This document shows, piece after piece, positions 32,839-42,516 of a stretch of 64,000 bases of DNA (position 1 is the first letter of the stretch; every line of letters starts with the position of its first letter). The stretch covers positions 1-64,000 of the forward strand of contig JAISHS010000008.1 of assembly GCA_031262405.1 (NCBI GenBank), given 5' to 3'. This stretch comes from Oscillospiraceae bacterium. Its GTDB lineage: Bacteria; Bacillota; Clostridia; Oscillospirales; Oscillospiraceae. The notes beneath the pieces are model-generated. The model had not been told where the DNA came from, made no database searches, and saw only the letters and a program-made list of their open reading frames with translations. The position numbers and the translations under genes were made by a program.

Positions 32839-33422
32839 AGTTCCCCGCACATTTCCTCCAGCTCCTGCCGCGTCACAAGCGCGTTTAAAACCTCGAGCAG
32901 CGCGTTCGCGCTCAAACGCTCCGGCAAGCCGAGCTTGCGCTTTAGCGCAGCTCGCCGCGCGGCGCTGTCGGCTGCTCCACTCAGCCCCAGCTCGAACATA
33001 TCCGCCTTCGTGAGGCAGCCGCGCGGCACGGCGGTAGAGCTCTCGTCAAGGCTGACCCCGGCAGTTTTAAGCGCAGTTAAAATCGCCTCGCGGCTCAGAC
33101 CCTCAACACCCAGCTTGCCCTCCTTACCGGGAGAGCTCTTGCGCCGCTCCTTGCCGAAAACGTCCGGACTATAAGCGTGCTTGACCCGCTCGGGGTCAAG
33201 CGCGCTTTTTAAGTGGGATCGAATGAGAAAGCCCGCGCCGTCGCTGTCCGTCAGAATAACAAGCCCGCGCTTGTCTGCCAACCGGCGCAGCAAAGCGAGC
33301 TTCTGTCCATCATTAAAGACCCCGAAGCCCTCCGTCGTGACTATCGTCGCATCCAGAAATTGACTCAGCTTGTTCTTGTCATACCGCCCCTCGACGACTA
33401 GGACTTCATTCACCTTGATCAA
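32835..33422 (-). CDS. rnmV: Ribonuclease M5-like Toprim protein
   Basis: A 195-residue Toprim-domain nuclease. EVLVVEGRYDKNKL and VILTDSDGAG are the metal-binding Toprim motifs, and the C-terminal part fits the DUF4093 extension of RNase M5, the enzyme that trims 5S rRNA precursor. Its TTG start has a G-rich ribosome site 7 bases upstream. Its stop overlaps the stop of the convergent SGNH-NodB gene. Related short Toprim proteins exist, so the rRNA role is likely but unproven. Confidence 0.82.
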   Translation of the reverse strand: MIKVNEVLVVEGRYDKNKLSQFLDATIVTTEGFGVFNDGQKLALLRRLADKRGLVILTDSDGAGFLIRSHLKSALDPERVKHAYSPDVFGKERRKSSPGKEGKLGVEGLSREAILTALKTAGVSLDESSTAVPRGCLTKADMFELGLSGAADSAARRAALKRKLGLPERLSANALLEVLNALVTRQELEEMCGEL

Positions 33423-33442
33423 TTAGTGCCCCCCTTTTGAAT

Positions 33443-33561
33443 AATGGAGAATTGAGAATGCGCAATTGAGAATTAAAGGAGTCGCGCAAAGCGCGACATA
33501 ATTTAAATCATCGCGGAGCGATTCCTATAATTGTCAATTTTCAATTGTCAATTCTCAATTT
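33443..33561. repeat. Mirrored 7-bp repeat arrays around two hairpins
   Basis: The left array (33443-33477) has five units: AATGGAG, AATTGAG, AATGCGC, AATTGAG, AATTAAA. The right array (33527-33561) has ATAATTG, TCAATTT, TCAATTG, TCAATTC, TCAATTT, the reverse complement class. Between them are hairpins GTCGCGC/GCGCGAC and ATCGC/GCGAT. The holA stop codon lies in the last right-hand unit. Confidence 0.85.
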
Positions 33562-34586
33562 GTTTTCCCTGCGAGGTTCAGCAGCAATTCAACAAGAATA
33601 TCTCGATCGTCGGCTCCGCTGCTCTTCATCTCATAGTCGCTCTCGGCGCAAAGCGAGACCGCTTTCGCCAGCTGTGCGCGTGTAAACCCCCGCGCGCTGT
33701 CTAAGAGCCTATCGGCGGCATAGGGGCTGGTTTTATACATTCCGATGAGAAAGTCCCGCCCGAGGGAGAAATCAAGCGCGAGCCGCGCGGCATAGAGCCT
33801 TCTCATCTGAAAGCCGATAATCGCCAGCGTCTTAATCGGGTGCTCGCCGGAGGCGAGCAGCTCCGCGAGAATCGCGGCGGCCTCGTCGTAGCGGCGTTTC
33901 GAGAGCCTATCCGTCAGCTCGAAGGCCTGAGCCTCGGGTATGTGCGCGGCAAGCGCGTCAATGTCCGAGGCCGTAACGCGCCCGTTTTCTGCGAAGGCGG
34001 CGAGCTTTTCAACCTCCTGAACCAGTCCCGTCATGCGGTCTCCCGCGATGAATATGAGCTTCTCGCAGTCCTCCGGGGAAATCTCCAGCCCCAGTGCCGC
34101 AAAGCGCCGCCTCAGCCAGCCTGCGACCGCCCTTATGGGCTGCGTTGTAAATTCAATCGCCTGCCCCTGCTTTTTTATCGCCTTGACCAGCGCGCGCCGC
34201 CCGTCCGGCTCATAGGTCTCCGGCAGCAGCATTACCACCGTCGCCCAGTCCGGCAGATCGGAGAACATCTCGCGAAGCCGCTCGGAGTCGGAGTCCTTGA
34301 AGTCGTTCACCGGAAAATTTCGCAGCTCGGTGAGCGTGCGCCCGCCCATAAAGGGGGTGCTGTCGAGAGCCTGAGCCAAAAGCCTAATATCCGCCGCGCC
34401 GTCAAAGCGCCGATGGTTAAATTCGGCAAGCCCCTCTTCCAGACAGAGCTTTTTAAGCTCCTCGAAGAAGCTCTCGCGCAGATAATCCTCCTCGCCCCAG
34501 AGCATATAGAGCCGCCCCGCGCCGTCCCGCTTTAATTCTTTCAACAGCGCGGAATAGTCAGTTGTCTCGTTTTGCTTTTTCGCCAT
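33555..34586 (-). CDS. holA: DNA polymerase III delta subunit
   Basis: A 343-residue clamp-loader subunit that opens the sliding clamp for replication. Motifs include the N-terminal LYMLWGEEDYLRESF, VVMLLPETYEPDGRRALVKA and the C-terminal collar region (ALDFSLGRDFLIGMYKTSPYA). Length is normal. The gene starts 2 bp after comEC, a common Firmicutes arrangement. Its stop codon lies within a 7-bp repeat array, so the array has reached the coding end. Confidence 0.92.
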   Translation of the reverse strand: MAKKQNETTDYSALLKELKRDGAGRLYMLWGEEDYLRESFFEELKKLCLEEGLAEFNHRRFDGAADIRLLAQALDSTPFMGGRTLTELRNFPVNDFKDSDSERLREMFSDLPDWATVVMLLPETYEPDGRRALVKAIKKQGQAIEFTTQPIRAVAGWLRRRFAALGLEISPEDCEKLIFIAGDRMTGLVQEVEKLAAFAENGRVTASDIDALAAHIPEAQAFELTDRLSKRRYDEAAAILAELLASGEHPIKTLAIIGFQMRRLYAARLALDFSLGRDFLIGMYKTSPYAADRLLDSARGFTRAQLAKAVSLCAESDYEMKSSGADDRDILVELLLNLAGKTN

Positions 34587-34588
34587 AG

Positions 34589-36949
34589 TTATTCCTCTAT
34601 ATTTAGCAAAGCCCCGTCTGGCAGCACGAAACCCTCGCCGGTAATTCTTATTTCAACGCTGCCCAGCTCGTCCGTGCGCAAAAGCTCCATTCCGGCGGCG
34701 CGAAACCGCCCCAGAGCCTCCGGGGTCGGGTGCCCGTAGCTGTTATACCCGCTGGAAATGACGGCGACCTCCGCGTCAATCGCGCCGAGCAGCTCCTCAC
34801 TCGAGCTTGTGGCGGAGCCGTGGTGTCCGGCGACAAAAATCTCAAGGTCCGGAAGCTCCTGCGTGAGGAGCAGCCGCGCCTCCGCCTCTAAGTCGGCGTC
34901 CCCCGTGACCAGTATATCACAGTTTCCCAGCCGCGCAAGATAGATTAGCTCCGGCCTTAGGCGGCTTACGGGCTTGAGCGCGGTGACAGAAAGCTCCCCG
35001 AGTGTAAGGCGCGTCGTGTCCTCTATCACGTGCACGACCGTTTCATGTGCCTGCGCGTAAGCTAAGATTTCTTCGCGCTTGGCGTCCTCGAGCGAGGCGG
35101 GCGCGACTACTAGATTTTGCACCTTGAGGTTCGCCATGAGCTGCACCGCGCCGTTGACGTGGTCGGCGTCAAAGTGCGTCACGCACAGTGCCGCAACGCT
35201 GTCAATCCCCCGACTGAGCAGATATGCCGAGACCGTTTTCCCGGCGTTATCGGTCTTGCCGCCGCCCCCGCAGTCTATGACGACCGCGCTGCGCCCGCTT
35301 ATGAGCACAATGCTCTGCCCCTGCCCGACGTCCACCGCCGTGAAGAGGTTTTCATTCTTTGCCCCGACGGATACTTGGAGTAGAATCATGCCCAGAAACA
35401 GCCCCGAGAGAGTCAGCGAGATTGGAATAATCGGTCTGAAGGCCCTCTCTCGCCGCCAGAAAAACCAGAAGCCGAAGAGGGCATAGGTGAAGATTATCCA
35501 GCCCAAAAACCAGCCGTTTGTGACAAACACCTGCGACATCGGAAGACCTGAGAAAAACCCCGTCACCTCGATGATGTAGTTTACCAGCACCCCCGTCACC
35601 GCGCCCCCGCCCAAGCCGATAGGCAGCCAGAGCATACCCAGAAAGCAGGAGATATAGCCCAGCACGAAGCAAAGGGAAATCGCCCAGAAGATGAGAATAT
35701 TCACGATAATCCCATAGGTCGCGACATAGCCGAAGTAATACGCCGAGACGGGCGTCGAGAAAACGAGCGCGCCGACGCTGGCGGAAAAGGCGGAAATAAC
35801 GGCGTAGAGCAGCTTATAGCCTATCGAGTATAGTTTACCCTCGTTACCGCCCCTTGACTTCTTTCTGTCCTTTCGCGCCACTTTCATCCTGCGCGTGAGC
35901 GCATTGTTCAGGCGCGGCGTTACGAGCACCAGACCCAGCATCGCGGAGAAGGACAGCTGCAGGCTCAGAGACCCCGCCGCGTCCGGGTTTATGAGCAGGA
36001 GTAGTGCCAAAACCGCCGTAAGCGCGGTTATGGAGTCGCTCTCGCGCTTAACCAGCGGAGCCGCCAGGACGCAGCTATACATGAAGGCCGCGCGCAAAAT
36101 GCTCGGCGTCGCCCCGGCTACAAAGGCAAAGACCCAGATTATCGGCAGCCCGACGAGTGACGCCGTGCGTCTGCGGCGAATCAGCAGACGCAGAAAGCCG
36201 ATGAGAAAGGCAACGTGCATTCCCGAAACGGAAACCACGTGCAGGGTGCCCGTGCGAGTCATCGCGCTCGAAAGCTCCGTGTCCTCATAGAAGAGGCGGG
36301 TGTCGCCCGTTAAGAGCGCCGTCATGAAGGCCGCCGTGCGCCCGGGAAAAATCTCCTTCGCCGTTTTGTTAACGGCGCGGGCTATGTCCTGCGGGAAGTA
36401 GAGAAACGCCCAAGAGCTGCGCCCCGTAACAGTGACTTCCTCCGGGTAACAGGTTAGGTGAATGTTCTTCGACGTCTGCTTGTCATATCGCTCGCCGAAA
36501 AGCTCGCCGGAATAGCTAACCTCCGCCGTAACGCTTATGTAGTCGCCGGGAGTTACGTCCGGAGCTTCGTCGCCCCGGAAGAAATTTAGCTGAGCGCGCA
36601 CTCTCGGGAGCGGCCCGCCGCCGCGCAGCTTAACCGTGACGTAGGTATAGTTTTCGTAGACGACGGGATACTCCGCAACCTCCGCCTCAAAGCTGAGCGT
36701 CTTGCCGGAGGCCTCGATACAGGGCGCGGTTCGCTGGGCATAGGAGACCCCACTCACGAGAAAGCCCGCTGCCGCACCGAGACAAATAAGAAGCGCCCTC
36801 TGCCGCTTAGTCCCCTGTAAAAGCAGCCCGAGTAGCGCCAAAATGGCGCACAGCACCGCCGCCCAAAAGTAATATTGGGCGGGCAGCGCATAGTGCGCCA
36901 GAAAAACAGCCGAAGCCAGCGCGGCAGACGCCGTCGCCAGAAGCCGCAT
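34589..36949 (-). CDS. comEC: DNA uptake channel ComEC/Rec2
   Basis: A 786-residue membrane protein that forms the channel for single-stranded DNA entry during transformation. An N-terminal hydrophobic pair and soluble DUF4131 domain are followed by the Competence membrane domain (LHVVSVSGMHVAFLIG). A C-terminal metallo-beta-lactamase domain follows with TAVDVGQGQSIV, CVTHFDADHVNG (near residue 593) and VAGHHGSA. ATG 36949 is chosen: it overlaps the HIT gene stop (TAATG), whereas the longer reading frame runs back into HIT coding DNA. Together with cinA and yifB (a ComM homologue) it hints at competence. Confidence 0.92.
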   Translation of the reverse strand: MRLLATASAALASAVFLAHYALPAQYYFWAAVLCAILALLGLLLQGTKRQRALLICLGAAAGFLVSGVSYAQRTAPCIEASGKTLSFEAEVAEYPVVYENYTYVTVKLRGGGPLPRVRAQLNFFRGDEAPDVTPGDYISVTAEVSYSGELFGERYDKQTSKNIHLTCYPEEVTVTGRSSWAFLYFPQDIARAVNKTAKEIFPGRTAAFMTALLTGDTRLFYEDTELSSAMTRTGTLHVVSVSGMHVAFLIGFLRLLIRRRRTASLVGLPIIWVFAFVAGATPSILRAAFMYSCVLAAPLVKRESDSITALTAVLALLLLINPDAAGSLSLQLSFSAMLGLVLVTPRLNNALTRRMKVARKDRKKSRGGNEGKLYSIGYKLLYAVISAFSASVGALVFSTPVSAYYFGYVATYGIIVNILIFWAISLCFVLGYISCFLGMLWLPIGLGGGAVTGVLVNYIIEVTGFFSGLPMSQVFVTNGWFLGWIIFTYALFGFWFFWRRERAFRPIIPISLTLSGLFLGMILLQVSVGAKNENLFTAVDVGQGQSIVLISGRSAVVIDCGGGGKTDNAGKTVSAYLLSRGIDSVAALCVTHFDADHVNGAVQLMANLKVQNLVVAPASLEDAKREEILAYAQAHETVVHVIEDTTRLTLGELSVTALKPVSRLRPELIYLARLGNCDILVTGDADLEAEARLLLTQELPDLEIFVAGHHGSATSSSEELLGAIDAEVAVISSGYNSYGHPTPEALGRFRAAGMELLRTDELGSVEIRITGEGFVLPDGALLNIEE

Positions 36950-37290
36950 TATACTATTTTCTCGCCGAAGCGACGCTTCGCAAGAACATGAAAGTGCAGA
37001 TGCGCCACGGTCTGTCCGGCGTCTTTTCCGCTGTTGGTTATGACGCGAAAGCCGGTTGTTAAGCCCTCCTGCGCCGCGATTTTCGCGATAGTCTCGAAGC
37101 ACTCCGCCGCGAGATGGGCAGTTTCGCTCGTTATCTCCGCCGCGCTTGCCAAGTGCTCCTTCGGTACGACAAGGATATGCACCGGAGCCTGAGGATTAAG
37201 ATCCCGAAAGGCAAGGGTGCGTGAGTCCTCATAGACCTTGTCTGAGGGAATCTCCCCGCGAATAATTTTGCAAAAAACACAGTCGTCCAT
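36949..37290 (-). CDS. HIT-family nucleotide hydrolase
   Basis: A 113-residue histidine-triad protein. CVFCKIIRGEIPSDKVYED at the N-terminus and the catalytic triad VAHLHFHVL at residues 95-103 are intact. Such proteins hydrolyse purine nucleoside phosphoramidates and related adducts. The gene lies between alaS and comEC on the same strand and its stop shares one base with the comEC start. Start ATG is the only one consistent with the family. Confidence 0.93.
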   Translation of the reverse strand: MDDCVFCKIIRGEIPSDKVYEDSRTLAFRDLNPQAPVHILVVPKEHLASAAEITSETAHLAAECFETIAKIAAQEGLTTGFRVITNSGKDAGQTVAHLHFHVLAKRRFGEKIV

Positions 37291-37352
37291 AAATTACTCC
37301 TATTCCGATGATAAAGCCCGCCTGCGCGGATACCTCACCGTCGTTTTTCTTA

Positions 37353-39992
37353 CTATTTCACCTTACCGGCGATAAACTCCGCCGTGTCGGCGAAGGCTTT
37401 TTCCAAAAGCGAGACGTCTTCCACCCCGCCCATGGCGCGCTCCGGCTTGCCGCCGCCTCTGCCGCCGGTTATGTCGGTTACGAATTTGATCAGCTCCCCG
37501 GCCTTGATGCCCGCTTTGACCGCCGCCTCGCCACAGGATGCCGAAAGGGAAGTCTTGTTATTCAAGTTGGAGGTGAGTAGCACAACCGCGCCGCTCTCGC
37601 GGTCGCGGAGAATGTCGCCCAGCTCGCGAAGCTCGTCGCCGGTCAGTCCCGGCAAAAGCGCGGAGACGAATTTAAGCCCCGAAACGTCCTTTGCGCCTGT
37701 TATGAGTCCGTCGGCACGCAGAGCAAGCTGCTGCGACTGCAGCTTTTCAAGAGCCTTGCGCGTGGCGCGAAGCTCCTGCCGGAAGGCTTCAAATTTCTCC
37801 TCCACGCCCTCGGGGTTTGTTTTCAGCGCCTCGGACAGCCTTGCTATGAGGCCGCTTTCGCGGCGAAGCTGCTCCATGACGGCTTTTCCGGTTATCGCCT
37901 CAATCCGGCGCACTCCGGCGGCTACTGAAAACTCGCTCTTAATCTTAAAGGAACCCGCCTTCGCGGTGTTGTCCAAATGCGTTCCGCCGCAAAGCTCCGT
38001 GGAGAAATCGCCCATCTTCACTACGCGAACCGTCTCGCCGTATTTCTCGGAAAACAGCGCCATCGCGCCCGATTTTTTCGCCTCATTAAGGCTCATCTCC
38101 TGCGCAGTTATGGGCAGACCCTCTAAAATCGTCTCGTTGACAAGCCTTTCAATCCGCTCCAGCTCGTCGGGCGTGATTGCGGAGTAGTGCGTAAAGTCAA
38201 AGCGCAGCGAGTCTGGCTCGACGAGGGAGCCCGACTGCCCGACGTGCTCGCCCAAAACGCTTCTCAGAGCCATGTGCAAAAGGTGAGTCGCAGAGTGCGC
38301 GCGCATTATCGCGCGGCGACGCTCAGAGTCGACCTCCGAGTGAGCTTCGTCCCCGACCCTTATCTCGCCGGAGGTTACGACGCCCCGATGGAGATATTTT
38401 CCGCCGACGTTTTTCTGAACGTCGCGGACAGCAAACTCGCCAAGCGGGGTCGAAATAACGCCTTGGTCTGTCACCTGACCGCCCATCTCGGCATAGAAGG
38501 GGGTTTTGTCAAGCACAACGAGACCCTCTTCTCCCTCGCCCAACACAGTCACCGTCTGGTTACCCTCTGCCAGTGCCAAAATAACGCCTACACCCCCACT
38601 ACACCCATACCCAGTAAAGACCGTCTGCGTACTATCCAGCCCCAGCTCAACGCCCGACCAAGCCACGTCCCCCAAGGCTTCTCGCGCCTTTCTCGCCCGC
38701 GCTCTCTGCTCATTCATGAGCTTCGTAAAGGTCTCGCGATCTATGGAAAATCCGGCCTCCCCGGCTATCTCCGCCGTCAAATCAACGGGGAAACCATAGG
38801 TGTCATAGAGTCTGAAGGCGTCCTCTCCTTTGACCGTATTTCCTTGGTTTTCGGCGATTTTAGAGAGCATTTCCGCGAGCAGCTTCTCGCCCGCGTCGAT
38901 GGTCTTGGCGAAGCTCTCCTCCTCGATTTTAATGACCCTCTTTATGAAGTCGCCCTTCTCCAAAAGCTCGGGATAGGCGATTTTGTTTTCCTCTATGACC
39001 GTGTCGCAGACCTCGAACAAAAACGGCTCTGAAAGCCCCAAGAGCTTGCCGTGCCTCGCCGCCCGCCTTAGCAGCCTGCGCAAAACATAGCCCCGACCCT
39101 CGTTCGACGGCAAAATCCCATCGCTGAGCATCATCGTCGCGCTGCGGATGTGGTCGGTGATAACCCGCAGGGAAACGTCGGTCTTTTCGCTCTGACCGTA
39201 GCTGACGCCGGTGAGCGCGCTAACCTTATTGGCGATGTTCATCACGGTATCCACCTCGAAGAGGCTGCCTACCTCCTGACAGACCACCGCGAGCCTCTCC
39301 AGACCCATGCCGGTGTCTATGTTCTTCTGGCTCAGCTCCACATAGACCCCATCGCCCTTGTTGTCAAACTGGGTGAAAACGTTGTTCCAAATCTCAATAA
39401 ACCGGTCGCAGTCACAGCCTACGGTGCAGCCTTCTTTCCCGCAGCCGTATTCCTCGCCCCGGTCGTAGTATATCTCCGAGCAGGGGCCGCAGGGACCCAG
39501 ACCGTGCTCCCAGAAATTGTCCTCCTTGCCGAAGCGAAAGATCAACTCATAAGGAAAGCCGATGTCGTTGTGCCAGATGTCGGCGGCCTCGTCGTCGTCC
39601 AGATAGACGGAGGGATACAGCCGCTTGGGGTCCAGCCCCAGCCAGTCTTTCGAGGTGAGAAACTCCCAGCTCCAAGCGATGGCGTCCTTCTTGAAATAGT
39701 CCCCGAAGGAGAAGTTTCCGAGCATTTCAAAATATGTCCCGTGGCGCGCGGTGTGGCCGATGTTGTCGATGTCCCCGGTGCGAATACACTTCTGACAGGT
39801 GCAGATTCTCACGCGCGGCGGCTTTTCGTCGCCCTTGAACCAAGGCTTCATCGGCGCCATGCCGGAGTTTATGAGAAGAAGCGAGGCGTCGTTTTTCGGC
39901 ACCAGCGAAAAGCTGGGCAGGCGCAGATGTCCCTTGCTCTCAAAGAACTCCAGAAATTTTTCGCGCAGCTCGTTCAGTCCATATTTTTGCAT
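37353..39992 (-). CDS. alaS: Alanyl-tRNA synthetase
   Basis: An 879-residue class II synthetase that charges tRNA-Ala. The N-terminal catalytic domain begins MQKYGLNELREKFLEFFESKGH with LINSGMAPMKPWF. The editing domain has metal-binding RAHSATHLLH (HxxxH) and CGGTHLDN. The C-terminal domain ends with GGRGGGKPERAMGG, typical of AlaS. Length is as expected. It lies in a minus-strand run after argG and an HD gene; no T-box leader is visible in the 53-bp gap upstream. Confidence 0.97.
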   Translation of the reverse strand: MQKYGLNELREKFLEFFESKGHLRLPSFSLVPKNDASLLLINSGMAPMKPWFKGDEKPPRVRICTCQKCIRTGDIDNIGHTARHGTYFEMLGNFSFGDYFKKDAIAWSWEFLTSKDWLGLDPKRLYPSVYLDDDEAADIWHNDIGFPYELIFRFGKEDNFWEHGLGPCGPCSEIYYDRGEEYGCGKEGCTVGCDCDRFIEIWNNVFTQFDNKGDGVYVELSQKNIDTGMGLERLAVVCQEVGSLFEVDTVMNIANKVSALTGVSYGQSEKTDVSLRVITDHIRSATMMLSDGILPSNEGRGYVLRRLLRRAARHGKLLGLSEPFLFEVCDTVIEENKIAYPELLEKGDFIKRVIKIEEESFAKTIDAGEKLLAEMLSKIAENQGNTVKGEDAFRLYDTYGFPVDLTAEIAGEAGFSIDRETFTKLMNEQRARARKAREALGDVAWSGVELGLDSTQTVFTGYGCSGGVGVILALAEGNQTVTVLGEGEEGLVVLDKTPFYAEMGGQVTDQGVISTPLGEFAVRDVQKNVGGKYLHRGVVTSGEIRVGDEAHSEVDSERRRAIMRAHSATHLLHMALRSVLGEHVGQSGSLVEPDSLRFDFTHYSAITPDELERIERLVNETILEGLPITAQEMSLNEAKKSGAMALFSEKYGETVRVVKMGDFSTELCGGTHLDNTAKAGSFKIKSEFSVAAGVRRIEAITGKAVMEQLRRESGLIARLSEALKTNPEGVEEKFEAFRQELRATRKALEKLQSQQLALRADGLITGAKDVSGLKFVSALLPGLTGDELRELGDILRDRESGAVVLLTSNLNNKTSLSASCGEAAVKAGIKAGELIKFVTDITGGRGGGKPERAMGGVEDVSLLEKAFADTAEFIAGKVK

Positions 39993-40045
39993 TATTGCCC
40001 TACCTCTAAGCGTAATTGTAGTAATCTCGCGCAGTAATCGTGATT

Positions 40046-40618
40046 TTATGCGTAATAATCGTCGTTGTTAATGTCGTCCTCGACAGCTGCATAAGCAGCC
40101 AGCGTCTTTTCCAGAAGCTCGTCCACCGTCAGTCCCAAATCCTCCGCGCCTCTCGCGATGATGTCGCGGTCGCAGCCGGCGGCGAACTTCTTGTCCTTGA
40201 ACTTCTTCTTGAGGGATTTTAGCTCCATGTCCTTGGCGCTCTTCGACGGGCGCATGAGTGCCGCCGCGCCGATAAGCCCCGTCAGCTCGTCCACCGCGAA
40301 GAGGATTTTCTCCATCCTGTGCTCCGGCGGCAGGTCGATGCAGACCCCGTTCCCGTGGCTTGCCACGGCGTGGATCATGCGCTCGTCCACCCCGTGGGAG
40401 CGCAGAATTTCCAAGGCTTTTACGCAGTGCTCCTCGGGATAGAGCTCAAAGTCAATGTCGTGCAGCAGCCCCACGCACTCCCAGAAATCCGCCTCTTCGC
40501 CGAAGCCCTCGGCCTCGGCAAAGTGCCGCAGGACAAGCCCGACGGTCTGAGCGTGTCTTAGGTGAAAGGGCTCCTTGTTATATTCCTGCAAAAGTGCCCA
40601 CGCTTGCTTTTGGTTCAT
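40046..40618 (-). CDS. HD-domain phosphohydrolase
   Basis: A 190-residue protein of the HDIG type. It has HLRHAQTVGLVLRHFA near residue 20, the metal pair in GLLHDIDFELYPEEHC (HD near residue 53) and VASHGNG. These proteins hydrolyse phosphate esters of nucleotides; the substrate is not evident. It lies between argG (22 bp upstream) and alaS (53 bp downstream) on the same strand and is probably co-transcribed with them. Confidence 0.85.
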   Translation of the reverse strand: MNQKQAWALLQEYNKEPFHLRHAQTVGLVLRHFAEAEGFGEEADFWECVGLLHDIDFELYPEEHCVKALEILRSHGVDERMIHAVASHGNGVCIDLPPEHRMEKILFAVDELTGLIGAAALMRPSKSAKDMELKSLKKKFKDKKFAAGCDRDIIARGAEDLGLTVDELLEKTLAAYAAVEDDINNDDYYA

Positions 40619-40639
40619 AGTATTATCCCCACTCTGTGA

Positions 40640-41851
40640 TTATAAGAGTCCTTTTTCCATCATTGCGCGAACCTTAATCGGCAGGCCGAAGAGGTTAATG
40701 AAGCCCTCGGCGTCCTTCTGGTTATAGTCGCTCGCGCCAAAGGTTGCAACATCTTCAGAATATAGCGAATACGGGGAGCTTACGCCCGCTTTGATGAGGT
40801 TGCCCTTGTAGAGCTTGAGGCGAACCTTTCCGGTGACTGTCTTTTGGGTGGACTCGACAAAGGCGTCCAGAGCCTCGCGAAGGGGGGTGAACCACTGGCC
40901 GTTGTAGACGATTTCGGCATAGGTGACGGACAGCTGCTCCTTCAAATGCGCGGTTTGCTTGTCGAGGCAGAGGGTCTCCAGATAGGCGTGGGCGGCATAG
41001 AGGATGGTACCGCCGGGGGTCTCGTATACCCCGCGGCACTTCATTCCGACAAGGCGGTTCTCCACGATGTCGAGAAGGCCGATTCCGTGCTTTCCGCCCA
41101 GAGCGTTCAGCTTCCAGATAAGCTCGGAGGCTTTCATTTTCTCGCCGTTTAAGGCGACGGGAGAGCCCTTTTCAAATTCGATCTCGATATACTCCGGCTC
41201 ATCCGGCGCCATTTCCGGCGAGACGCCCATTTCCAGAAAACCGGGCTTATTATAGAGCGGCTCGTTTTCCGGGTCCTCGAGGTCCAGACCCTCGTGGCTG
41301 AGGTGCCAGATGTTCTTGTCCTTGGAATAATTCGTCTCGCGGTTAATCTTGAGCGGAATATTGTGAGCCTCGGCATATTCAATCTCCTCGTCGCGGCTGA
41401 CAATGTCCCACTCGCGCCAAGGGGCGATAATCTTCATTTGCGGTGCTAAGGCCTTAATTGTAAGCTCAAAGCGCACCTGATCGTTGCCCTTGCCGGTGCA
41501 GCCGTGGCAGATAGCGTCCGCGCCCTCCTTGAGGGCGATTTCCACCAGACCCTTTGCAATGCAGGGGCGCGCGGTGGAGGTGCCGAGCAGATAGTCCTCA
41601 TATTTCGCTCCGGCCTTCATCGCCGGGATGATATAGTTGTCGCAATAGTCGTCCACCTGATCGAGGATATAGAGCTTGCTTGCGCCGGTTTTAAGCGCCT
41701 TTTCCTCCAGCCCCTCAAGCTCGTCCGCCTGTCCGACGTTGCCCGAGACGGCGATGACCTCGCAGCCATAGTTTTCCTTGAGCCAGGGGATTATAATAGA
41801 AGTGTCCAGCCCCCCCGAATATGCCAGCACGCATTTTTTAACTTCACCCAT
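40640..41851 (-). CDS. argG: Argininosuccinate synthase
   Basis: A 403-residue enzyme that joins citrulline and aspartate with ATP in arginine synthesis. Motifs: [17 protein letters not shown] (ATP PP-loop, residue 8), [16 protein letters not shown] and [21 protein letters not shown]. Length and start are typical. The promoter at 41897-41925 drives it. The partner argH is not in the window, so it may be unlinked. Confidence 0.97.
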   Translation of the reverse strand: MGEVKKCVLAYSGGLDTSIIIPWLKENYGCEVIAVSGNVGQADELEGLEEKALKTGASKLYILDQVDDYCDNYIIPAMKAGAKYEDYLLGTSTARPCIAKGLVEIALKEGADAICHGCTGKGNDQVRFELTIKALAPQMKIIAPWREWDIVSRDEEIEYAEAHNIPLKINRETNYSKDKNIWHLSHEGLDLEDPENEPLYNKPGFLEMGVSPEMAPDEPEYIEIEFEKGSPVALNGEKMKASELIWKLNALGGKHGIGLLDIVENRLVGMKCRGVYETPGGTILYAAHAYLETLCLDKQTAHLKEQLSVTYAEIVYNGQWFTPLREALDAFVESTQKTVTGKVRLKLYKGNLIKAGVSSPYSLYSEDVATFGASDYNQKDAEGFINLFGLPIKVRAMMEKGLL

Positions 41852-41896
41852 GATTAATTACCTCCGAATATTGTCAATGGAATATCAATGAAATGG

Positions 41897-41925
41897 ATTA
41901 TAACACCTAATGCACACAAAATCAA
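41897..41925 (-). promoter_or_regulatory. Promoter of argG
   Basis: On the minus strand TTGATT (41920-41925), a 17-bp spacer and TATAAT (41897-41902) form a near-consensus promoter 46 bp before the argG start. No clear ArgR box was seen. Confidence 0.75.
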
Positions 41926-42009
41926 TATTGCTTTTTAAATGTATCTGTGCTAGTATAATGAACGAGTTTTGAGAGAATTACCAGTATAATCTTTAGGAGA
42001 GCAAAACCG

Positions 42010-42486
42010 ATGTCTGCAGAGAGAGCGCGCGCCTATCTCGAGAAGCTGGGCGCGGCGCACAGAATAAAAACCTATGACGAATCAACCGCGACCGTTGAGC
42101 TGGCAGCAAAGGCCGCCGGGGTAATTCCCGCAAGAATCGCGAAGACCCTCTGCTTCAAAATGGGCGAGGGGGCTCTGCTCGTGGTCGCCGCCGGAGACGC
42201 GCGAGTGGACAACAAAAAATTCAAGGCGCGCTTCGGCACTAAGGCGTCGATGCTCCCGCCGGAGGAGGTCGAGCGGCTCGTCGGGCACTCGGTTGGCGGG
42301 GTCTGCCCCTTCGGAATTAACGAGGGTATTTCGGTGTATCTCGACGACTCGCTAAAGCGCTTCGAGACCGTTCTTCCCGCCGCAGGCAGCGCGAATAACT
42401 GCATAGAGCTGAATTTGGAAGAGCTGTTCGAGCTGTCGGGTGCAGAAGACTGGGTAGATGTTTGCAAAACAATCGCTAATAACTAA
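42010..42486 (+). CDS. YbaK/EbsC-type aminoacyl-tRNA deacylase
   Basis: A 158-residue protein of the YbaK/ProX editing family, which removes wrong amino acids from tRNA. AKTLCFKMGEGALLVVAAGDARVDNKKF contains the conserved Lys region, and SVGGVCPFGIN is the family signature. AGGAG precedes the ATG and a TATAAT at 41956-41961 suggests a promoter in the gap shared with argG. The aminotransferase gene follows after 30 bp. Confidence 0.87.
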   Translation: MSAERARAYLEKLGAAHRIKTYDESTATVELAAKAAGVIPARIAKTLCFKMGEGALLVVAAGDARVDNKKFKARFGTKASMLPPEEVERLVGHSVGGVCPFGINEGISVYLDDSLKRFETVLPAAGSANNCIELNLEELFELSGAEDWVDVCKTIANN

Positions 42487-42516
42487 AATATTAAATTTAA
42501 CTGGGGTGACTACATC

